A stretch of DNA of 10,643 nucleotides from JBGSWC01 sp041752635 (GTDB lineage: Bacteria > Planctomycetota > Planctomycetia > Pirellulales > Lacipirellulaceae), in the NCBI GenBank assembly GCA_041752635.1, contig JBGSWC010000317.1:1-10643 (forward strand), given 5' to 3'. Below the pieces are notes generated by a model, which had not been told where the DNA came from, made no database searches, and saw only the letters and a list, made by a program, of their open reading frames with translations. A program made the position numbers and the translations under genes. Positions 6,691 to 10,643 of this stretch are shown here, in pieces (positions within the stretch are counted from its first letter, which is position 1; each line of letters opens with the position of its first letter).

Positions 6691-6796
6691 TATTTAGCCC
6701 GTGGTGAATGACTACGACGATAAACTTTCACGCCCACCACTGCTGCCTCGCAATCGAAACCCAGCACTCCCCCGCTCACTGACCGGGGGCTAAATA
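6691..6796. repeat. inverted repeat TATTTAGCCC … GGGCTAAATA
   Basis: TATTTAGCCC (6691-6700) and GGGCTAAATA (6787-6796) are perfect 10-bp reverse complements and bracket most of the gap between the hydrolase and the next gene. The right arm overlaps an inner hairpin CCCCCG/CGGGGG (6769-6774 and 6784-6789, 9-nt loop). The arms keep partial similarity further inward (GGTGAATGAC against GGTCAGTGAG). It may act as a transcript end or be an intergenic repeat unit; no T-run supports an intrinsic terminator. Confidence 0.5.
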
Positions 6797-6811
6797 GGAT
6801 AAGGCATTGCC

Positions 6812-7237
6812 GTGAGGTTTAGCCTGAAGAAACTATTACTTGTCGTCACGTTCGTAGCCGTGGCTTTCGGCTCGGTTGCGTCGTATCGAAACTACTTCGC
6901 ATCCCATCGGTCGCATACGACCGCCGCCGTCGCCAACCGCATGATTTGGCCCGATCACCGTTTGCCGCCCGAGGCAGCCGACGTGACGTACGAAGTCGAC
7001 TTTGGTGGGTGTGAGGCGGAGTTCGCCATCTCTGAGGGGGCGTTTCTGAATTGGTGCGAATCGTGTGGCTTCGAGGTCACTGCGATTGAAAAAGTCGTGC
7101 CCTACCATGATGGAGTCATCATGCCACTCGATTCTCGTGCCGTGGCAAAAGGTTACGCATTTGACGTGCCTGCTGGGCGCGGGGTGTTCGATGTCAACCG
7201 GTCGCGAGCTGCGTTTTGGGCTTCGACGTTACCTTGA
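6812..7237 (+). CDS. hypothetical membrane-anchored protein, 141 aa
   Basis: It starts with GTG at 6812 and reads MRFSLKKLLLVVTFVAVAFG, a positively charged N-terminus plus one hydrophobic segment (residues about 7-26), so it is either a membrane anchor or an uncleaved signal. Many planctomycete proteins of unknown function open with this 'MRFSLKxLL' style. The rest is a small globular domain with three cysteines (GGCEAEF and WCESCGF) that ends FWASTLP. No known family recognised. It is not LptA or LptC, which might have been expected beside lptB. It lies 142 nt after the hydrolase and 243 nt before lptB, with inverted repeats on both sides, so it is probably transcribed alone. Confidence 0.75.
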   Translation: MRFSLKKLLLVVTFVAVAFGSVASYRNYFASHRSHTTAAVANRMIWPDHRLPPEAADVTYEVDFGGCEAEFAISEGAFLNWCESCGFEVTAIEKVVPYHDGVIMPLDSRAVAKGYAFDVPAGRGVFDVNRSRAAFWASTLP

Positions 7238-7284
7238 TTAGTGCACTGATCGCTCTCGCTAGCGATGCTAGCAATCGAGGATTG

Positions 7285-7373
7285 CTTGAGCCGACGGCGC
7301 TAGCCGCGGGTAACGTCATTGTCTATTCGATTCACCTATTCGACTCACCCGCGGCTAGCGCCGTCGGCTCAAG
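7285..7373. repeat. perfect 27-bp inverted repeat with 35-nt spacer
   Basis: The left arm (7285-7311) begins CTTGAGCCGACGGCGCTAGC and ends CGCGGGT; the right arm (7347-7373) is its exact reverse complement. The arms are GC-rich and hold the palindrome GCTAGC. From memory, the string GAGCCGACGGCGCTAGCCGC recurs in intergenic DNA of planctomycetes. The element lies between the 141-aa gene and lptB. A transcript would fold into a very stable 27-bp stem, which could stop or protect the upstream mRNA; no T-run of note follows. A start of lptB placed at 7319 would translate the right arm and is rejected. Confidence 0.85.
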
Positions 7374-7480
7374 TTTCCATTGGCGCGGCGTGGGTCATTC
7401 GGCTAGAAGAAACGCCAGATTTCCAGGATCGCTGTCGCGACCTGCGCGCCCGTATCACCCAATCGCAGACCCACACGAAC

Positions 7481-8221
7481 ATGCCGCTGCTCGAAACCAA
7501 AGGATTGGTCAAAACCTACGGACGACGCAAAGTTGTCGACGGCGTTGAATTCTCGGTCGATTACGGCGAAATCGTCGGACTGCTCGGCCCCAACGGGGCG
7601 GGCAAAACCACCTCGTTTCGCATGACCTGTGGCATGGTCGCACCCGACGCGGGCCGCGTGATGCTCGCTGGCCACGATGTAACCGACTGGCCCATGTATC
7701 GCCGCGCACGCGACGGTGGCATGGGATATCTCGCCCAAGAATCGAGCGTCTTTCGCAAGCTAAGTGTGCAGAATAATTTGCTCGGCGTCATGGAGATGCT
7801 TGGCATCGATCGTCGCACGCGGAGGCATCGCTGCGACGACTTGCTCGAACAATTCGGCATCGCCAAGCTCAAACATAGCCGCACGATGTCGCTCTCCGGC
7901 GGCGAACGCCGGCGGCTCGAAATCGCCCGCTGCTTGGTTTCGGACCCTAAGATCATTCTGCTCGACGAACCATTCACCGGTATCGATCCGGTGACCATCG
8001 ACAGCATTCAGGGCATCATTCGCGATCTCCGCGAACGGGGCATTTCGATTCTCATCACCGACCATCAAGTCCGCGAGACACTCGAAATTACCGACCGCAG
8101 CTACATCGTCCGCAACGGCACTGTGCTCTGCGAAGGGACACGCAGCGAGGTGCTCAACAACCCCGATGCCCGCCGCTATTACTTTGGCGAGGGAATCCAA
8201 ATGGACCTCGGCGCGGCTTAA
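7481..8221 (+). CDS. lptB: LPS export ABC transporter ATP-binding protein LptB
   Basis: 246 aa from ATG at 7481 (MPLLETKGLVKTYGRRKVVD), close to the usual LptB length of about 240. All nucleotide-binding elements are present: Walker A GPNGAGKTT (36-44), Q-loop Q86 in YLAQESSVFRKLSV, signature LSGGERRRLEIAR (128-140), Walker B IILLDEPFTGIDP with D152-E153, and the switch H185 in ITDHQVRETL. The phrases AQESSVFRKLSVQNN, GERRRLEIAR and ITDHxVRETL are typical of LptB as opposed to branched-chain amino-acid transporters of the LivF/LivG type. LptB powers extraction of lipopolysaccharide from the inner membrane through LptF/LptG and its passage over LptC-LptA to LptD. No other lpt gene lies in the window. 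An in-frame extension up to 7319 is rejected because it runs through the 27-bp inverted repeat. Confidence 0.95.
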   Translation: MPLLETKGLVKTYGRRKVVDGVEFSVDYGEIVGLLGPNGAGKTTSFRMTCGMVAPDAGRVMLAGHDVTDWPMYRRARDGGMGYLAQESSVFRKLSVQNNLLGVMEMLGIDRRTRRHRCDDLLEQFGIAKLKHSRTMSLSGGERRRLEIARCLVSDPKIILLDEPFTGIDPVTIDSIQGIIRDLRERGISILITDHQVRETLEITDRSYIVRNGTVLCEGTRSEVLNNPDARRYYFGEGIQMDLGAA

Positions 8222-8352
8222 GTATCGAGGGCGGAGGTTAGAGAATGGGGCGCGTCATTTCCGCCCGCAAGGCATCGAACTCTTGTGGCCGAACTGTTGC
8301 GAATCTGGCTACAAGTCCGCCACCCCTGCCACCGAGCCAGTCTCATTGAGTC

Positions 8353-8381
8353 ACAGCCACTGCTTTACAGCCACTGCTTTA
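8353..8381. repeat. 14-bp tandem duplication (ACAGCCACTGCTTT twice)
   Basis: ACAGCCACTGCTTT occurs at 8353-8366 and again directly at 8367-8380, and the next base is again A. The gap between the convergent stops of lptB (8221) and the antiporter (8411) holds no gene and no hairpin followed by a T-run. The unit resembles, from memory, a CCACTGCTTTAGCAGTG-type intergenic repeat of planctomycetes that has lost its second half. Confidence 0.6.
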
Positions 8382-8410
8382 GTGCCTCTGTGCGAGAATG
8401 ACGACTGACA

Positions 8411-10300
8411 TTAACCCGCCAGATTGATGCCCGACGCATCGCCCCCTTCTCGCGGGTCGACGATCGCAATCAGCTTGTCACCTTTTTTGGGTTCGGACTT
8501 TGAGTCGTTCGCACAAACAATAAGTCGGCCTTTCTCTGGCACGATAAACATGAGTGTCGCGGTGTCGCCAAATTTTTCGCGGAAGTCGGCGTAGCTGTAG
8601 TCGTCGCTGAGGGTTGTTTTCTTGATCCTCGCACCGTCTTCGAATCGCTGCCGCAGTTGCTCGGCCGTGACTTTCTTCTCGAACAACAATCGCCCGCGCA
8701 AGTGTGTTGGTACCCGTTCGTGACGTTGATTGGAGCGCTCGGGGGGCGCAAGTTGATAACAATTAGCGCGACCCAGTTGCTGCGAAAACTCCATCGCGGC
8801 AAGCGTGTTGACTTCGTCGTTTGGTGTCATCGCGAGCAGTCGACCGATTTCGCCCAAGTCGGTTTCCTGAAACACAAAGTCGCTGCCGATACTAGCGTAA
8901 CAAACGGGCAAGCCCGACATCCGCGCGGCGGCAATATTGCCCGGGTTGGTATCGACCACCAACACCGCAAACCCTTCGGCCTTGAGCGCCAGGGCAATTT
9001 CGCGAACCACTGCCGACGCCCCCGCGAACAACACTCCCTGGGGGTTCTCGCGCGACACACCGAGCCAACGCGCCAACGGTCCAAGTGTCAACCCATATAC
9101 CGTGACCGTCGTCACCACGGTCAAAAAGGTCACCAGCACCAGCAAATCGGCATCGTCTTGCAGTTCGGGTTTGCGTTTGGCTAAGTCAAGTGCGAACAAC
9201 GTTGCTACGGCTGCCGCCACAATGCCGCGCGGATGGACACATGCCAGCAGCAGTCTCTCGCGACTATTCAACTCGCTCCCCAAGGTGGCGACAAATACCG
9301 AAAGTGGTCGTATCAATAACATCAAAATCAGCAGGAACGCCGGCAGACCCCAGCCCAGTTGACCCAGCGTCGTAAAGCTGATCTCGGTGCGCGAAGCGAG
9401 CACAATAAACAACACCGAAATCAACAGCACACGAAGATTCTCTTTAAACTCAATGACGTGTTTGACCGCCACCGAGGTTTGATTTGCCAGATATACGCCC
9501 AACACGGTCACCGTCACGAGGCCTGACTCAGGCTGGATGCTGTTCGAGAGTGCGAACACCATCAATACAGCAGCGAGCACCACTGGGTTTTGCAGAAAGT
9601 CGGGCACTAGAAAATTCCGCAGCGCAAGCACCAAGACCCAGCCGGTCACGACACCTAAACCGATGCCGACGATCAGTGTCGTGCTGAGCCCCTTGAGCGA
9701 CGCATAGGCCATGTCGCCACCACTCCCCTCGGCGACGACTTCAAACACCAGCGCGGCAAGCACCGCGCCGATGGGGTCGTTGACGATGCCTTCCCATTTA
9801 ATGACCGACCCCAAACGCTTCGTCGGACGTACCTGACGGATCAGCGGCACAATGACGGTCGGCCCACTGACAGTGAGCAACGCCCCCAGCAGGATCGACA
9901 TCTCCCAACGGAGCCCCAGCAAGAAGTGAGCCGCGCTGGCTGTCGTCACGGCCGTAATCGCTAGCCCGAGCGAAACGAGCCGGAACACGACAGCCCTCGT
10001 GTCACGAATTTCGCTAAAGCGAAGGCTGAGGCCTCCCTCGAACAAAATGACGCCGACCGAAAGCGAGATAAACGGAAATAGGATCGAAGGCGAATTGGCA
10101 TCGCCGCCCCCCATATAGGCCTCGGGCCGACCGGCCAGCCAACCGAAACCGAAGCCAAAAAACAACAGCAACACAATCGACGGCAGTCGGAACTTCCAAG
10201 CAAGCCACTGCGCGAACATGCCAAGCGCCAGCACCGAAGCTAGATAGAGGCCAGGCCGCATCGGGGGTGTCGCCAAGAGCAGCGGCAAAAAGTCAAGCAT
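8411..10300 (-). CDS. CPA1-type cation/proton antiporter with C-terminal RCK (TrkA-N/TrkA-C) domains, 629 aa
   Basis: From ATG at 10300 (MLDFLPLLLATPP) the protein has about a dozen hydrophobic segments up to residue ~410, then a soluble tail. In the membrane part, GPTVIVPLIRQVRP (from 146) and WEGIVNDPIGAVLAALVFE (from 169, with N174-D175) match the ion-binding region of CPA1/NhaP-type antiporters, and HPRGIVAAAVATL (from 356) matches a late conserved helix. Residues about 422-500 form a Rossmann-like RCK_N domain (LFAGASAVVREIA, then VLVVDTNP with an acidic residue at the end of strand 2 that suggests NAD binding). The end (about 565-620) resembles TrkA-C. Role: exchange of Na+ or K+ for protons, gated by a nucleotide or ligand. 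Other in-frame starts are ATG 10261 and TTG 10396; no Shine-Dalgarno decides. It converges on lptB. Confidence 0.92.
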   Translation of the reverse strand: MLDFLPLLLATPPMRPGLYLASVLALGMFAQWLAWKFRLPSIVLLLFFGFGFGWLAGRPEAYMGGGDANSPSILFPFISLSVGVILFEGGLSLRFSEIRDTRAVVFRLVSLGLAITAVTTASAAHFLLGLRWEMSILLGALLTVSGPTVIVPLIRQVRPTKRLGSVIKWEGIVNDPIGAVLAALVFEVVAEGSGGDMAYASLKGLSTTLIVGIGLGVVTGWVLVLALRNFLVPDFLQNPVVLAAVLMVFALSNSIQPESGLVTVTVLGVYLANQTSVAVKHVIEFKENLRVLLISVLFIVLASRTEISFTTLGQLGWGLPAFLLILMLLIRPLSVFVATLGSELNSRERLLLACVHPRGIVAAAVATLFALDLAKRKPELQDDADLLVLVTFLTVVTTVTVYGLTLGPLARWLGVSRENPQGVLFAGASAVVREIALALKAEGFAVLVVDTNPGNIAAARMSGLPVCYASIGSDFVFQETDLGEIGRLLAMTPNDEVNTLAAMEFSQQLGRANCYQLAPPERSNQRHERVPTHLRGRLLFEKKVTAEQLRQRFEDGARIKKTTLSDDYSYADFREKFGDTATLMFIVPEKGRLIVCANDSKSEPKKGDKLIAIVDPREGGDASGINLAG

Positions 10301-10624
10301 ACGAAGAGCGGCACGCGCGAAGGGGCAATAGGTCAGGGCCGCCGAAACCAATGGTCGATAAACCGGGCGTCGGCAGCAGACACTAGTGTATTCCAACTAC
10401 CCGTCGTGTGTAGTCGGCGAGGGGCTACGAAACTCGAACCCGGCTAAATTCGGCGTTTTTGTCTCGTACCGGCGAAACTCCCACCCCCTGTTGGTGTTTG
10501 AAATAGTAGAACCCAAGGCGATTGGCGAAACACAGCGGGGCGGGGTCGTCCCCTCGCCGGTTGTCTCAAGGGATGTCTCACCGAGCGTCTTTTCGGGTTT
10601 CGAGACAACGGAGAAAGTGGAACT
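10301..10624. other. intergenic region, no gene seen
   Basis: About 320 bp between the antiporter start and a possible rightward start. Frames of 65 and 81 codons overlap here on opposite strands and have no protein character. The right part holds the inverted repeat 10560-10609. It should carry divergent promoters; none is clear. Confidence 0.5.
10560..10609. repeat. 8-bp inverted repeat GTTGTCTC … GAGACAAC
   Basis: GTTGTCTC (10560-10567) and GAGACAAC (10602-10609) are perfect reverse complements 34 nt apart; TGTCTCA also occurs a second time directly at 10574-10580. It lies just upstream of the possible start at 10625, so it could be an operator or leader hairpin. Short enough to be chance. 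Confidence 0.35.
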
Positions 10625-10643
10625 ATGTTGAAGTTGAACATCG
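10625..10643 (+). CDS. possible start of a rightward gene (only six codons in window)
   Basis: ATG at 10625 begins MLKLNI and is preceded by GGAG at 10610-10613, 11 nt before the start, a somewhat long spacing. The product cannot be judged from this window. The upstream gap and lack of any other gene make a rightward gene likely, but the call depends on sequence beyond the edge. Confidence 0.35.

Noticed and set aside
7319..7480. 54-residue N-terminal extension of LptB
   Set aside because: It would translate the right arm of the 27-bp inverted repeat, has no counterpart in LptB, and ATG 7481 gives the family length.
8222..8410. Bidirectional intrinsic terminator between lptB and the antiporter
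   Set aside because: No stable GC stem followed by a T-run on either strand; only the 14-bp tandem duplication is evident.
10386..10631. 81-codon rightward frame and overlapping 65-codon leftward frame
   Set aside because: No motif and no ribosome binding site; they overlap each other and the antiporter upstream region.

Overview
The window (about 10.6 kb, GC-rich) looks like a chromosomal piece of a planctomycete of the Pirellulales type. The reasons are two secreted formylglycine sulfatases, an N-terminal membrane-anchor protein of the 'MRFSLKKLLL' style, a secreted alpha/beta hydrolase with the GYSAGGDG nucleophile elbow, weak or absent Shine-Dalgarno sequences, and intergenic spaces full of short inverted repeats. 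This assignment rests on recognition of gene styles, not on a database search. lptB indicates a cell with an LPS-bearing outer membrane.

Layout. Positions 1-2335 read leftwards: a TPR protein (1823-2335), a 136-aa protein of unknown function (1359-1769) and a sulfatase whose C-terminus lies beyond the left edge (1-1260). They may form one transcription unit. 2336-2813 has no convincing gene. A small two-membrane-segment protein (2814-3110, +) meets a complete sulfatase (3107-4819, -) tail to tail, with a 4-nt overlap of stop codons. 4820-5433 is a repeat-rich divergent intergenic region. A secreted alpha/beta hydrolase (5434-6669, +), a membrane-anchored hypothetical protein (6812-7237, +) and lptB (7481-8221, +) follow, separated by inverted repeats. 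A CPA1-type cation/proton antiporter with a C-terminal RCK module (8411-10300, -) converges on lptB. The last bases (from 10625) may be the start of another rightward gene.

Function. The sulfatases and the hydrolase carry N-terminal signal peptides and probably act in the periplasm or outside the cell on sulfated glycans and esters, a usual planctomycete lifestyle. LptB and the antiporter are housekeeping envelope functions.

Most notable observation: the complete sulfatase ends in a domain that aligns with the beta domain of the von Hippel-Lindau tumour suppressor (pVHL), including the exact spacing of Trp88, Tyr98 and Trp117 (human numbering). Second come the repeats: two inverted blocks of four decamers (ATCNGCGNNN) flanked by a 12-bp inverted repeat, and a perfect 27-bp inverted repeat in front of lptB.
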